NCBI RefSeq assembly: GCF_021029445.1 | Contig: NZ_CP072610.1 | Coordinates: 372,001 to 436,000 of the forward strand | Direction of reading: 5' to 3' | Source of the DNA: Pseudomonas wenzhouensis | GTDB taxonomy: Bacteria > Pseudomonadota > Gammaproteobacteria > Pseudomonadales > Pseudomonadaceae | Length of the DNA: 64,000 nucleotides | Shown here: positions 1-12,660 of the stretch, piece by piece | How the letters are laid out: every line of letters starts with the position of its first letter | How positions within the stretch are numbered: the stretch's first letter is position 1 | Translations under genes and position numbers: made by a program | The notes under the pieces: generated by a model | The model's database searches: none | What the model was told of the DNA's origin: nothing | What the model saw: the letters and a program-made list of their open reading frames with translations, nothing else

Positions 1-1836
1 CTCAGTTTTCTCGCCATTGGCGAGCCGCTCGATGGCGCCGCTCAGGCGCTGCATCTGATCGGTTATATCGGTGCCGATTATCCGGCCACTGTGGTTGACG
101 GCCAGGTCGTCGACGTCAGCGAGTACCAGGAGCAACTGGAATTTCTCGATGTATTGCAGGGATTGATCGTCGCCTTGCCCGCGCAGGCCGGTCGCGCCGA
201 GTTGGAGCAGGGCGTCAGCAATCTGCATCAGGCCATTATCCAACGCCAATCCGGCGATGAAGTCGCCAGCGCTGCCCGTGCATTGGGGGCGCGTCTGGCC
301 GAGCTCTATCAGGTCAGCCTGACGCCGATCCTGACGCCGGATCCGCAGCGCGGCGCGCAGCTTTACGCCCAGCACTGCTCGGTGTGCCATGGCGACTCCG
401 GGCTGGGCGACGGGCCGGCCGGCATCGGCCTGGAGCCGGCGCCGGCCAATCTGCGCGATACGGCGCGCATGGATCGCCTCAGCCTCTATGACCTCTACAA
501 CACCCTGGGTCTGGGCATCGAAGGCACCGATATGCCGGCTTTCGCCGATCAACTCGACGAGCGTCAGCGCTGGGATCTGGCGAGTTACATCGCCAGCTTT
601 ACCGCCACTGCGGCGCAGGGCCAGGCACGCTTTGCCATGAGCGAGTTGGCCGGGCGCACGCCTGCTGAAATTGCGGCCGCCGGTGGCGATGTCGCCGCGT
701 TTCGCGCTCAGCGCGCGCATCCGCTGCTGGAGCAGCGCGGCCCGCAGCAACTGATCGGCTACACCCGCGCTACCCTGGAACGCAGTCTGCAGGCCTACCG
801 CGAGGGCGATCGCGAGCAGGCCTATGACCTCTCCGTCGGCGCCTATCTGGAAGGTTTCGAACTGGTCGAAAGCGCTCTCGACAACCTCGATGCCGTGCAG
901 CGCAAGACCACCGAGCGCGCCCTGATGGCCTATCGGCAGGCGCTGCAGGATGGTGCCAGCGTCGGTGTGGCGGCGCAGGCGCTGGAACAGGTCAAGATCG
1001 AGCTGGACAAGTCCGCCACATTGCTGGTCGATGGCGCCATGGACGACAGCCTGAGCTTCTTCGCCAGCCTGCTGATTCTGCTGCGCGAGGGGCTGGAGGC
1101 GATTCTGGTGCTGGCGGCGATTCTCGCCTTCCTGCGCAATACCGGGCAGCAGCAGGCGGTGCGCAGTGTGCACATTGGCTGGGGCCTGGCGTTGCTCGCC
1201 GGCGTCGCAACCTGGGCAGTGGCGGCTTACCTGATCGATATCAGCGGCGCCCAGCGTGAGCTGCTGGAAGGCGCCACGGCGCTGTTCGCCAGCGTGGTGC
1301 TGCTGTGGGTTGGCGTGTGGATGCATGATCGTCGTCATGCTGCGGCCTGGCAGGACTACATCAAGAGCAGCCTGGTCGGTGGCGGTGGCCGTTTCGGCTT
1401 TGCCGTGCTGGCGTTCTTCTCGGTGTATCGCGAGCTGTTCGAAGTGATCCTGTTCTACGAAACCCTCTGGCTACAGGCCGGGCCTGCCGGGCACGGTGCG
1501 GTGCTGGCCGGTGCTGCGGCCGCGCTGGTGCTCTTGCTCGGCCTGGCCTGGGTGATCCTGCGCGGCTCGCGCAAACTGCCGCTGGCGACCTTCTTCGGCA
1601 TCAATGCGGTGTTGCTGTGCGTACTTTCGGTGGTGTTCGCCGGCCATGGCGTGGCGGCATTGCAGGAGGCCGGCGTGCTCGGCACGCGTCCGGTGGCATT
1701 CTTCGAGTTCGACTGGCTGGGCATTCACGCCGACGCCTGGAGCCTGGCCGCTCAGGGCCTGGCACTGACCGGTATCGCGCTGCTGTATGGGCGCAGCCTG
1801 CTGGGCGAGCGCCGACGCCTGGCCGAACAGCGCTGA
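1..1836 (+). CDS. Cytochrome c-FTR1 family iron permease (5' end outside window)
   Basis: The reading frame is open from base 1, so the start lies upstream; the GTG at 91 is internal. A class I haem site, CSVCH, is at nt 376-390. After it comes a helical linker, then from about nt 1050 a seven-helix membrane domain with the FTR1 iron-binding signatures REGLE (nt 1084-1098) and RELFE (nt 1429-1443). Known role: FTR1-type permeases bring oxidised iron across the inner membrane. A fused haem domain suggests that ferrous iron is oxidised at the periplasmic face before passage, but that step is inferred. No neighbour in the window belongs to iron uptake of this type; any partner genes would lie upstream. 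Confidence 0.9.
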   Translation, partial: LSFLAIGEPLDGAAQALHLIGYIGADYPATVVDGQVVDVSEYQEQLEFLDVLQGLIVALPAQAGRAELEQGVSNLHQAIIQRQSGDEVASAARALGARLAELYQVSLTPILTPDPQRGAQLYAQHCSVCHGDSGLGDGPAGIGLEPAPANLRDTARMDRLSLYDLYNTLGLGIEGTDMPAFADQLDERQRWDLASYIASFTATAAQGQARFAMSELAGRTPAEIAAAGGDVAAFRAQRAHPLLEQRGPQQLIGYTRATLERSLQAYREGDREQAYDLSVGAYLEGFELVESALDNLDAVQRKTTERALMAYRQALQDGASVGVAAQALEQVKIELDKSATLLVDGAMDDSLSFFASLLILLREGLEAILVLAAILAFLRNTGQQQAVRSVHIGWGLALLAGVATWAVAAYLIDISGAQRELLEGATALFASVVLLWVGVWMHDRRHAAAWQDYIKSSLVGGGGRFGFAVLAFFSVYRELFEVILFYETLWLQAGPAGHGAVLAGAAAALVLLLGLAWVILRGSRKLPLATFFGINAVLLCVLSVVFAGHGVAALQEAGVLGTRPVAFFEFDWLGIHADAWSLAAQGLALTGIALLYGRSLLGERRRLAEQR

Positions 1837-1846
1837 TAGCGTGATT

Positions 1847-1869
1847 CGAGGGCGGTTTTGCCGCCCTCG
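1847..1869. terminator. Hairpin after the FTR1 gene
   Basis: Perfect 9-bp stem CGAGGGCGG / CCGCCCTCG around a 5-nt loop, 11 bases after the stop. No T run follows, so it may act as an mRNA 3' stabiliser rather than a full intrinsic terminator. Confidence 0.5.
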
Positions 1870-1951
1870 TGACTCCATAGCGTGAACCGCTGCCGCGACA
1901 TTCGGTCTTACTGCGCTTAAGCTGTTTCAGATCCCTCTGCCGAGTGCGCGC

Positions 1952-2287
1952 ATGTCTTCCTCGATCCATTCCACCCATTACGCCGACAGCCCCGATCTGG
2001 CTCTGGCCGTGCTGCGTCATCCCACTCTGGAGCGGGCGTTGTCTGCCGCCTGTAGCCAGCTTGCCGTGCGTGAAGCCTTTCTGGCTGCGTTGCGTGATCC
2101 GGCCATTGGCCCACAGCCGAGGCTTTTGTTGGCGATTTCCGGTGCGGATATGAATGGCCAGCGGCGCCTGGCGGCGTTGGTGGCCGAGTTGTTGTCGGAT
2201 GAGGTTGAGCTGGATCTGATCGCGCTGGCCGACGACAGCCTGTCGCGTGCCGTGCGTGAGCGCTGCGAGCCGTTCTACAGCGCCTGA
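1952..2287 (+). CDS. Small hypothetical protein, possible SseB C-terminal-like domain
   Basis: 111 residues, ATG start. The second half (hydrophobic strand LLLAISG, a helix, strand ELDLIAL, then an ending in EPFYSA) resembles the C-terminal domain of SseB (enhanced serine sensitivity protein), whose members end in a similar PFY motif. This likeness is from memory and is not proven. No signal peptide or membrane segment is visible, so it is probably cytoplasmic. It lies between the FTR1 gene and the yaiI-like gene on the same strand. I do not recall an equivalent at this place in P. aeruginosa, so it may be lineage-specific. Confidence 0.55.
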   Translation: MSSSIHSTHYADSPDLALAVLRHPTLERALSAACSQLAVREAFLAALRDPAIGPQPRLLLAISGADMNGQRRLAALVAELLSDEVELDLIALADDSLSRAVRERCEPFYSA

Positions 2288-2339
2288 ACCACCTGCCTGC
2301 TGGCATACTGGCGGCTGTTTTCTCTGCGGAAGTAGCTGC

Positions 2340-2789
2340 ATGCGCGTATGGATCGACGCCGACGCCTGCCCTCGGGCGGCGCGGGATCAGGTGGTCAAGT
2401 TCGCTCTCAAGCGAGGGTTCGAGGTGGTGCTGGTGGCCGGGCAGGCCGTGGCGCGGCCGAACTTCGCCTGCGTGAAATTGATCGTGGTGCCCAGCGGGCC
2501 GGATGCCGCCGACGATCACCTGGTGGAACATGCCGTGCCTGGCGAGCTGGTGATCTGCAATGACGTGCCACTGGCTGACCGCCTGGTGAAGAAGGGCGTG
2601 GCTGCGCTCGATCCGCGTGGTCGTGAGTTCGACGAGCGCAACATGGGCGAACGCCTGGCGGTGCGTAATCTGTTCACCGATCTGCGCGAGCAGGGCCAGG
2701 TCGGCGGTGGTCAGGCACCTTACTCGGAGAAGGATCGTCAGGCCTTTGCCAATGCACTGGATCGGATTCTCACGCGTTTGAGTCGTTAG
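2340..2789 (+). CDS. YaiI/YqxD family protein (UPF0178)
   Basis: 149 residues, starting MRVWIDADACPRAARDQ, the strongly conserved N-terminus of UPF0178. The frame is open further upstream, but this ATG matches the family start and is preceded by a GGAAG-type ribosome site. DADACP and the later CNDVPLADR motif resemble acidic active-site clusters of PIN/NYN-type nucleases, so a metal-dependent nuclease fold has been suggested for the family; its substrate is unknown. Cytoplasmic, probably monocistronic. Confidence 0.9.
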   Translation: MRVWIDADACPRAARDQVVKFALKRGFEVVLVAGQAVARPNFACVKLIVVPSGPDAADDHLVEHAVPGELVICNDVPLADRLVKKGVAALDPRGREFDERNMGERLAVRNLFTDLREQGQVGGGQAPYSEKDRQAFANALDRILTRLSR

Positions 2790-2864
2790 CGGCCCCGGCT
2801 TGCATGTGGGCCAGGGTGCGTATGGCCAAGCCATGTTCAGCGTTGCAGGGGATGGCGGAATTCG

Positions 2865-3332
2865 TCAGCCACACAGATAGGTGCCGGTGCCCACGGCCAC
2901 CAGTACGCCTTCGTCGTTATGCAGCTCCATGCGAATCACCGCCACCTTGTTACCGGCGCGCAAGGGCGTGGCCGTGGCCGTGAAACGCTGACCGCGACCG
3001 GGGCGAAGGTAGTCGATGCGCAGGTCGATGGTGCCGAGCTTGGACAGCTTGCTCATGCGTTCGGCCGGCGGCAGATGCTGGTGGTTGGCGAAGGCGCCGA
3101 TCAGCGCCATGGCGCCGCCACAGACGTCGAGCAGCGAGGAAATCACCCCGCCATGCAGGATGCCGTGAACGAAGTTGCCGATCAGTTCGGGCTTCATCGG
3201 CAGGTGCATGGTCACCCGTTCATGACTCAGCTCATCGAGTTCGATGCCGAGCACCTGGTTGAAGGGAATGCGCTGGAAGAAGCTGGCCACCGCCTGTTGC
3301 AGGTCGGGGCTGAGAACGAAGGGTTTGGACAT
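2865..3332 (-). CDS. PaaI/YigI-like hotdog-fold acyl-CoA thioesterase
   Basis: 155 residues. The start MSKPFVLSPD was chosen because a GGAG ribosome site sits just upstream on the minus strand; the in-frame extension to 3416 is Arg- and Cys-rich and unlike the family. The motif GNFVHGILHGGVISSLLDVCGG is the catalytic hotdog segment (HGG plus an Asp on the central helix). The family hydrolyses acyl-CoA thioesters; the longer N-terminal helix and overall sequence resemble the YigI group acting on medium/long chains. Substrate range cannot be read from sequence. Confidence 0.85.
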   Translation of the reverse strand: MSKPFVLSPDLQQAVASFFQRIPFNQVLGIELDELSHERVTMHLPMKPELIGNFVHGILHGGVISSLLDVCGGAMALIGAFANHQHLPPAERMSKLSKLGTIDLRIDYLRPGRGQRFTATATPLRAGNKVAVIRMELHNDEGVLVAVGTGTYLCG

Positions 3333-3487
3333 GAAATACGCTCCGTGAAGTCTTGTCGCCACGCTGCCGCAGCGCGAGCGGCTTGAACAGCGTCGCGGCC
3401 AGACTGCCCTGAGCAATGACCGAAGCGCCCTGTAGAGGCGCTGGCTGGAGGGGTGGGGCGTGCGCTTCAGCTTCCGTGTCTATGAGC

Positions 3488-3510
3488 GGTGGGCTGAAGC
3501 CCACCCTACA
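3488..3510. repeat. REP half-unit, family A (GGTGGGCTGAAGCCCACC)
   Basis: A short palindrome, GGTGGGCTGAAGCCCACC followed by CTACA, identical to the right half of the two full elements near 16.3 and 50.1 kb. It lies in the 220-bp divergent gap between the thioesterase gene (2865-3332) and the end of elbB. Otherwise I see nothing in this gap. Confidence 0.75.
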
Positions 3511-3552
3511 AAGTCCAGAGTCCCACCCTGCAACGTCCCTGTAGGACGTAGG

Positions 3553-4212
3553 TCAGTGGTGCGCCAGTTCCAATACGCGGTCGACCATCTTGTTGATGCC
3601 CGACGCTGCCTCGGCGATGGATTGGGCGAGCATATAGGCCGGTGTGGTCACCAGTTTGCGCTGCTCATCCTCGATGATTTCGCTGACCTCGCACTCCTGG
3701 TGCGAGGCGCCCATCTGGGTCAGGGTGGCAGCGGTATCATGGTCGCTGCCGATGGTGCACACCACGCCGGCGCCGAAGATCTTCGCCGCCAGCGCCGGGG
3801 CGATGCACATCAGGCCGACTGGCTTGCCGGCATCGACGAAAGCCTTGCAGGCAGCCAGCACGTCGGGCTGCACGGTGCAGCCGGCGCCGCTGATGGCGAA
3901 GTCGGAGAGGTTCTTCGCCACGCCGAAGCCGCCCGGCAGGATCAGTGCGTCGAAGTCGGCCACATGCAGCTCCTTGACGTCCTTGATCTTGCCACGGGCG
4001 ATACGCGCCGATTCCACCAGGACGTTGCGCGTCTCGTCCATTTCGTCGCCGCTGTAGTGATCGACCACGTGCAGTTGCGGCACGTTGGGAGCGAAACACT
4101 GCACCTCGGCGCCACGCTGGTCGAGACGCAACAGGGTGATCACGCTCTCGTGGATCTCGGCGCCATCGTAGACGCCACAGCCGGACAGAATCACAGCCAC
4201 TTTCTTGCTCAT
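3553..4212 (-). CDS. elbB: Isoprenoid biosynthesis glyoxalase ElbB (DJ-1/PfpI superfamily)
   Basis: 219 residues. The ATG at 4212 (MSKKVAVILSGCGVYDG) has an AGGAG site in front, so the longer in-frame start is rejected. ElbB-type proteins are class I amidotransferase-like enzymes with glyoxalase activity, genetically tied to isoprenoid output in E. coli. Visible here are the glycine-rich strand LILPGGFGVAKNLSD and the nucleophile elbow GLMCIAPAL with Cys136. Full length for the family. The physiological substrate is uncertain. It is transcribed away from the sterol desaturase-family gene, with 175 bp between the two starts. Confidence 0.9.
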   Translation of the reverse strand: MSKKVAVILSGCGVYDGAEIHESVITLLRLDQRGAEVQCFAPNVPQLHVVDHYSGDEMDETRNVLVESARIARGKIKDVKELHVADFDALILPGGFGVAKNLSDFAISGAGCTVQPDVLAACKAFVDAGKPVGLMCIAPALAAKIFGAGVVCTIGSDHDTAATLTQMGASHQECEVSEIIEDEQRKLVTTPAYMLAQSIAEAASGINKMVDRVLELAHH

Positions 4213-5599
4213 GCTCGACTCCTGGTGAGGAAAGACGCGACCTTCAGTGGGCGCGGGTGTTACCGAATCCTGGATTGTCGCCAAATGCCACTTGCGCTGT
4301 CACTTGTCGTCGCGAAGCCTGGCGAACCTGCGCATAGGATGAATAACAGCGCATTCCCGACACAAAGTACAACGATAGGGCGCAGTCATGGATTATGTTC
4401 TCTACGCGGTACCCTTCTTCTTTCTGCTGATCGGCCTGGAACTGCTCGCCGACCGCTGGCGCGGCATGCACACCTATCGCCTGGCTGATGCAATCAACAG
4501 TCTCAGTGCTGGTGTTTTGTCGCAAGCCACCGGCCTGCTCACCAAGGTGCTCGGCCTGCTCACCTACGCCTTCGCCTGGGAGCATCTGGCGCTGTTCGAC
4601 CTGTCTGACAGTAGTCTCTGGGTGTGGCTCTTCGCCTTCGTCCTCTATGACTTCTGCTACTACTGGAACCACCGCCTGGGTCATGAGCGCAATGTGCTCT
4701 GGGCCGCGCATGCGGTGCACCACCAGAGCGAGGACTACAACCTTTCCACTGCGTTACGGCAAACCAGCACCGGCTTCATTTTCGGCTGGATCTTCTACCT
4801 GCCGATGGCCGTGCTCGGTGTGCCGCCGCTGGTATTTCTCACTGTTGCCGCCCTCAATCTGCTGTATCAGTTCTGGGTACATACCCGGCATATTCCCAAG
4901 CTGGGCTGGTTCGAGTGGCTGTTCATCACGCCGTCCAATCACCGCGTTCATCATGCGCTGAATCCTGTCTACATGGATCGCAATTACGGCGGTGTGTTCA
5001 TTGTCTGGGATCGATTATTTGGCACCTTCCAGGAGGAGCTGGACGCGGAGCCGGTGATTTTCGGTGTGACCGTACCGCTGGCCAGCTGGAACCCGCTGTG
5101 GGCCAACCTGCAGGTCTACGCCGGGCTATGGAATGACGCCAGGCGCGCCAGTTCCTGGTGGGACAAGCTGCGCATCTGGTTCATGCCCACCGGCTGGCGT
5201 CCGGCCGATGTGGCGGCGCGTTACCCGCAGGCCAAGGCGGACTTGAGTCAGTTCCGCAAGTTCGAGGTGCCATTGGCGCGTGCTGCACAGCTCTACGCGC
5301 TGCTGCAGTTCATCTGTTACCTGCTGGCCGGTGTCTGGCTGCTGGCGCAGGGCGACGCGCTCTCAACGGGCGCTGTGCTATTGGCCTGCCTGTGGACGGC
5401 GTTGGGGCTGTGCAGCATCGGTATGTGGCTGGAGAACCGCAGGCATGCCTGGCAGCTGGAGTGTCTGCGCCTGGCGAGCAACCTGCCGGCATTCTGGCTG
5501 GCCGGCGAACTGGGCATCTTGACCCTGAATGCGACTGCCTGGATGTGGTTGATCGCCTACAGCCTGGTCAGCCTGTTGGGCATATGGTGGGCTCGCGGT

Positions 5600-7388
<1,789 letters not shown>

Positions 7389-7407
7389 CGCCCACAGGAA
7401 CTCAGCG

Positions 7408-9591
7408 ATGAACAGCGAAGGACTCAACAGCGAAGTGCTCGACAATGACCTGCCTCCGGCCGAAGTGGTCGCCGAGCCGCCGGTCGTGGAAATCCCGCCG
7501 CCGGCCCCGATCCCCAGCCTGGATGACAGCAGCCTGTACATCCACCGTGAACTGTCGCAACTGCAGTTCAATATCCGCGTGCTGGAGCAGGCGCTGGACG
7601 AGTCCTATCCGCTGCTCGAGCGGCTGAAGTTCCTCTTGATTTTTTCCAGCAACCTCGACGAGTTCTTCGAGATTCGCGTCGCCGGCCTGAAGAAACAGAT
7701 CAACTTCGCCCGTGAACAGGCCGGTGCCGATGGCCTGCAGCCACATCAGGCGCTGGCGCGCATCAGCGAGCTGGTACACGAGCAGGTCGAGCGGCAGTAC
7801 GCCATTCTCAACGACACGCTGTTCCCGGCGCTGGCCAAGCACAACATCAACTTTATCCGCCGGCGCTTCTGGACCACCAAGCTCAAGGCCTGGGTGCGCC
7901 GCTATTTCCGTGACGAGATCGCGCCGATCATCACCCCCATCGGCCTCGACCCGACGCACCCCTTCCCGCTGCTGGTGAACAAGAGCCTGAACTTCATCGT
8001 CGAGCTCGAGGGCGTCGATGCCTTCGGTCGCGATTCCGGTCTGGCCATCATCCCGGCGCCACGCCTGCTGCCGCGCATCATCAAGGTGCCGGAGGACGTT
8101 GGGGGCCCTGGCGACAACTACGTGTTCCTGTCGTCGATGATCCACGCCCACGCCGATGATCTGTTCCAGGGCATGAAGGTCAAGGGCTGCTACCAGTTCC
8201 GCCTGACCCGCAACGCCGACCTGTCGGTGGACACCGAGGACGTCGAGGACCTGGCGCGTGCCCTGCGTGGTGAGCTGTTCAGCCGCCGCTATGGTGATGC
8301 GGTGCGTCTGGAGGTGGTCGACACCTGCCCGAAACACCTGCGCGATCATCTGCTCAAGCAGTTTGGCCTGACCGAGGGCGAGCTGTATCAGGTCAACGGC
8401 CCGGTCAACCTGACCCGCCTGTTCAGCATCACCGGCCTGGATAACCGCCCGGAGCTGCAGTACGCGCCGTTTACCCCGGTGATCCCCAAGCTGCTGCAGA
8501 ACGCAGAGAACATCTTCAGCGTGGTGAGCAAGCAGGACATCCTCCTGCTGCACCCCTTCGAGTCCTTCACCCCGGTGGTGGACCTGTTGCGCCAGGCGGC
8601 GAAAGATCCGCACGTGCTGGCGATCAAGCAGACCCTGTATCGCTCCGGGGCCAACTCGGAAATCGTCGACGCCCTGGTGGAGGCTGCGCGTAACGGCAAG
8701 GAAGTCACCGCGGTGATCGAGCTGCGTGCGCGCTTCGACGAGGAATCCAACCTGGCCCTGGCCAGCCGTCTGCAGGCCGCCGGTGCGGTGGTGATCTACG
8801 GTGTGGTGGGCTTCAAGACCCACGCCAAGATGATGCTGATTCTGCGCCGCGAGAACGGCGAGATCGTCCGCTACGCCCACCTGGGCACCGGTAACTACCA
8901 CGCCGGCAACGCCAGGCTGTACACCGACTACAGCCTGCTCACTGCCGACGTTGCGCTCGGTGAGGACGTGTCCAAGCTGTTCAGCCAGCTCATCGGCATG
9001 GGCAAGACCCTGCGCATGAAGAAGCTGCTGCATGCGCCCTTCACCCTGAAGAAGACCCTGCTCGACCTGATCGCCAAGGAAACCGCCGCAGCGGCCGAAG
9101 GCAAGCCGGCGCAGATCATCGCCAAGTTCAACTCGCTGACCGATCCCAAGGTCATCCGCGCGCTGTACAAGGCCAGCCAGACCGGGGTGAAGATCGACCT
9201 CGTGGTACGCGGCATGTGCTGCCTGCGTCCGGGCATTGCCGGGGTGTCGCATAACATCCAGGTGCGCTCGATCATCGGCCGCTTCCTCGAGCACACGCGG
9301 GTGTTCTACTTCCTCAACGGTGGCGACGAGAAAATCTACCTGTCCAGCGCCGACTGGATGGAGCGCAACCTCGACAAGCGTGTGGAGACTTGCTTCCCGG
9401 TGGAGGGCAAGAAGCTGATCATGCGCGTGAAGAAGGAGCTGGAAAGCTACCTGACCGACAACACCCAGGCCTGGGTGCTGCAACCCGATGGCCGCTATGT
9501 GCGGCTGCAGCCAACCGGTAACCAGAACCCGCGTAGCGCGCAGTCAGGCTTGCTGGAGAAACTGACCGCGCCCGTAGTCAGCGCCCGCTAA
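7408..9591 (+). CDS. ppk: Polyphosphate kinase 1
   Basis: 727 residues; makes inorganic polyphosphate from ATP, reversibly, as a membrane-associated oligomer. The ATG at 7408 has a CAGGA ribosome site. The order is an N-terminal helical domain ([22 protein letters not shown]), a middle head domain, and two C-terminal PLD-like domains. The autophosphorylated His is in [11 protein letters not shown], followed by [18 protein letters not shown], the diagnostic PPK1 segment. The first 35 residues are Pro- and acid-rich and variable. hemB ends 19 bp upstream, so they may share a transcript. The polyphosphate-degrading ppx lies convergently 230 bp away. Confidence 0.97.
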   Translation: MNSEGLNSEVLDNDLPPAEVVAEPPVVEIPPPAPIPSLDDSSLYIHRELSQLQFNIRVLEQALDESYPLLERLKFLLIFSSNLDEFFEIRVAGLKKQINFAREQAGADGLQPHQALARISELVHEQVERQYAILNDTLFPALAKHNINFIRRRFWTTKLKAWVRRYFRDEIAPIITPIGLDPTHPFPLLVNKSLNFIVELEGVDAFGRDSGLAIIPAPRLLPRIIKVPEDVGGPGDNYVFLSSMIHAHADDLFQGMKVKGCYQFRLTRNADLSVDTEDVEDLARALRGELFSRRYGDAVRLEVVDTCPKHLRDHLLKQFGLTEGELYQVNGPVNLTRLFSITGLDNRPELQYAPFTPVIPKLLQNAENIFSVVSKQDILLLHPFESFTPVVDLLRQAAKDPHVLAIKQTLYRSGANSEIVDALVEAARNGKEVTAVIELRARFDEESNLALASRLQAAGAVVIYGVVGFKTHAKMMLILRRENGEIVRYAHLGTGNYHAGNARLYTDYSLLTADVALGEDVSKLFSQLIGMGKTLRMKKLLHAPFTLKKTLLDLIAKETAAAAEGKPAQIIAKFNSLTDPKVIRALYKASQTGVKIDLVVRGMCCLRPGIAGVSHNIQVRSIIGRFLEHTRVFYFLNGGDEKIYLSSADWMERNLDKRVETCFPVEGKKLIMRVKKELESYLTDNTQAWVLQPDGRYVRLQPTGNQNPRSAQSGLLEKLTAPVVSAR

Positions 9592-9618
9592 AAGCGGCTG
9601 CGTGCAGCCCTCTGATGA

Positions 9619-9661
9619 CCCTCTCCCTCCGGGAGAGGGTGCCCGAAGGGCGGGAGAGGGT
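9619..9661. repeat. REP-like inverted repeat (CCCTCTCCC type)
   Basis: CCTCTCCCTCCGGGAGAGGG followed by a second GGGAGAGGG arm after GTGCCCGAAGGGC. It lies just after ppk, in the 231-bp gap between the convergent ppk and ppx genes. Confidence 0.6.
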
Positions 9662-9761
9662 TGAGGCCGCGTGTCGACGCTTTTGGAAGCACAGCCTCCT
9701 ACGCCGGTGAGCGCCTGATCGCTGTCACCCTCATGGAACAGCGGCTATTTCGGTTTTCGAG

Positions 9762-9820
9762 CCCCGGATTGCATCCGGGCTACAGGCTGACGTGCGTAGG
9801 GTGCGCTGTGCGCACCACCC
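9762..9820. repeat. REP half-unit family B plus a GTAGGGTGCGC palindrome
   Basis: CCCCGGATTGCATCCGGGCT-AC (9762-9783) matches the right half of the family B elements at 44.5 and 63.4 kb. It is followed by GTAGGGTGCGCTGTGCGCACC (9796-9816), another Pseudomonas-type palindrome. Both are in the ppk-ppx gap and may also act as transcript ends. Confidence 0.65.
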
Positions 9821-9822
9821 GC

Positions 9823-11325
9823 TCAACGCACGCTCAACGTCAGATCGATACGCTTGAGCCACTCGGCCTCGGCCTCGAAGTCCGCCAGGGTCAGCGGGTT
9901 GGCGGCCAGCCAGCCTTCAGGGAAGACGATCTCCAGGCTGTTGTCGCCCACTATGAACTGCACCTGCGGCATGTCCTGCGAGCCACGGATGTGGTGGAAG
10001 AGGATGGCGAAGCGCAGCAGCACGCACAGGCGCATCAGCTTCACGCCTTCCTCGCCGCACTCGGCGAACTTGTCCTTGGGGATGTTGCGGCGGTGGCCGC
10101 GTACCAGCAGGGCGAGCATCTGCTGATCCTGGCGCGAGAAGCCGGCCAGATCGGAGTGCTCGATCAGATAGGCGCCGTGCTTGTGGTACTGGTAGTGGGC
10201 AATGTCCAGGCCCACCTCATGCACCTTGGCGCCCCAGCTCAGCAGCTCGCGGTGCCAGTCGTCGTTAAGCCCCCAGTCGGCTGCGACCTTGTCCAGCGCT
10301 GACAGCGCCTTGGCCTCGACCCGTGCAGCCTGGTCGACGTCGACGTGATAACGCTCCATGAAGGCTGCCAGGGTGCGCTCGCGCACGTCCTCGTGCTGGT
10401 GACGGCCGAGCAGGTCGTACAGCACGCCTTCGCGCAGCGCACCTTCGGAGTGGCTCATGCGCTGGATGTCGCAGGCGTCGAAGATGGCTTCGAGAATCGC
10501 CAGGCCGGCAGGGAAGATGCCGCGACGATCCGGCTTGATGCCGTCCAGATCGATCTTCTCCACCTCGCCGAGTTTGAACAGCTTGCGCTTGAGCCAGGCC
10601 AGGCCCTCGACCGTCACCTCGCCATTGCCCAGCCCGGCTGCCTTGGTCGCCAGGCCGATGGCCTTGATGGTGCCGGAAGCGCCGACGGCGTCTTCCCAGC
10701 CGAGGCGGCGCAAGCCCTGTTCGATGCCCATCAGTTCCAGACGGGCGGCGGTGTAGGCCTGGGCGTAGCGCGCCGGGGTGATCTTGCCGTCCTTGAAATA
10801 ACGCTGGGTAAAGCTGACGCAGCCCATCTGCAGGCTTTCGCGCAGCAGCGGCTCGAAACGCTGCCCGATGATGAACTCGGTGCTGCCGCCGCCAATGTCG
10901 GCGACCAGGCGCTTGCCGGGTGTGTCGGCGATGCTGTGGGACACGCCCAGGTAAATCAGGCGTGCTTCTTCGCGACCGGAAATAACCTCGACCTGGTGGC
11001 CGAGAATCTCTTCGGCGCGGCGGATGAACACGGCGCGGTTGCGCGCTTCGCGCAGGGCGTTGGTGCCGACGATACGCACGGCGCCTTCCGGCAGGCTGTT
11101 GGTGAACTGGGCGAAACGGCGCAGGCAATCCAGGCCGCGTTGCATCGCTTCTTCACTGAGCTGGCGCTCGTCATTCAGGCCTGCCGCCAGTTGCACCTTG
11201 TCGCCGAGGCGCTCGAGGATGCGGATTTCATGATTGTCGGCCTTGGCCAAAACCATATGAAAACTGTTCGAGCCCAGGTCGATGGCGGCGATCAGGGGAA
11301 AACTCTCGGCAGGGGCTTGGGGCAT
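9823..11325 (-). CDS. ppx: Exopolyphosphatase
   Basis: 500 residues; removes terminal phosphate from polyphosphate and may also hydrolyse pppGpp. The start [11 protein letters not shown] was chosen because the family begins just before [15 protein letters not shown], the first phosphate loop of the ASKHA fold; the longer frame adds 21 unlikely residues. The second loop, [15 protein letters not shown], and the catalytic Glu in [10 protein letters not shown] follow. The C-terminal half carries an HD-like helical domain ([21 protein letters not shown]). Convergent with ppk, the usual Pseudomonas arrangement. Confidence 0.95.
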   Translation of the reverse strand: MPQAPAESFPLIAAIDLGSNSFHMVLAKADNHEIRILERLGDKVQLAAGLNDERQLSEEAMQRGLDCLRRFAQFTNSLPEGAVRIVGTNALREARNRAVFIRRAEEILGHQVEVISGREEARLIYLGVSHSIADTPGKRLVADIGGGSTEFIIGQRFEPLLRESLQMGCVSFTQRYFKDGKITPARYAQAYTAARLELMGIEQGLRRLGWEDAVGASGTIKAIGLATKAAGLGNGEVTVEGLAWLKRKLFKLGEVEKIDLDGIKPDRRGIFPAGLAILEAIFDACDIQRMSHSEGALREGVLYDLLGRHQHEDVRERTLAAFMERYHVDVDQAARVEAKALSALDKVAADWGLNDDWHRELLSWGAKVHEVGLDIAHYQYHKHGAYLIEHSDLAGFSRQDQQMLALLVRGHRRNIPKDKFAECGEEGVKLMRLCVLLRFAILFHHIRGSQDMPQVQFIVGDNSLEIVFPEGWLAANPLTLADFEAEAEWLKRIDLTLSVR

Positions 11326-11422
11326 GATTGCGGCATCTCGTTCGATTTCCGCGCATCCTGCCACGACTGAGCGCATGAGCCAACGCATTCGGTTGTCGCA
11401 TGAAACTGGTCTAGACCTGTGG

Positions 11423-11928
11423 TTATCGCAGGTTCAGCACGCTCAGCGGCTGTTTAAGAAGCTGTTCGTCGCAGTTATGCCCCTCGCCGCCACGATCCAC
11501 CACCAGGAAGCGACCGGGGTGCTGCAGGCATAGCAACGGGTGGTGCCAGGTGCCCCGCGCGTAGTTCACGCCCTGGTCCGGCGCGCTGATGAAGGCGCGT
11601 ATTTTCGACTCGTCCAGTTCGCCGGGCGGGGCGACGACGATCAGCATGCGTCCGCCGTCCACCGGGTAGAACGCCTGGCTGCCCAGCGGGTGGCGTTCGA
11701 GCATGCGAATCTCGATGGGCGCGTGCCAGGCCTTGCCCTCGAAGATGTTCACCAGGGTTCTTGGCGATTCGCCGGCCAGCTCCACCTGCACCAGATCGTG
11801 GTAGCGGGTGGTGGTGCCGGCATTGATCGGGAAGGCTGTGGCGCCGGCTGTTTCGATCACGTCGCCGAAGGGCGCGAAGGCTTCGCGGGTCAGCGGCTCG
11901 ATACGCAGCGGCAGGGGTGCTGGTGCGT

Positions 11929-11932
<4 letters not shown>
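11423..11932 (-). CDS. allA: Ureidoglycolate lyase
   Basis: 169 residues. AllA splits ureidoglycolate into glyoxylate and urea at the end of allantoin (purine) breakdown; small cytosolic cupin-type homodimer. Matching features: [15 protein letters not shown] at the N-terminus, the central [19 protein letters not shown], and [10 protein letters not shown] near the C-terminus. It is the last gene of a minus-strand operon: its ATG overlaps the stop of the ABC ATPase by 4 bp (ATGA), so translation is probably coupled. This linkage ties the importer to a ureide or purine-derived substrate. No other allantoin genes are in the window. Confidence 0.88.

Positions 11933-12646
<714 letters not shown>

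Positions 12647-12660
<14 letters not shown>

Noticed and set aside
3460..4488. 342-codon plus-strand frame opposite elbB
   Set aside because: Shadow of elbB: the minus-strand frame codes a recognisable DJ-1-type protein, while this one is rich in His, Gly and Arg with no known likeness.
7402..9483. 693-codon minus-strand frame opposite ppk
   Set aside because: Long only because of GC-rich codon bias; ppk on the plus strand has all PPK1 motifs.
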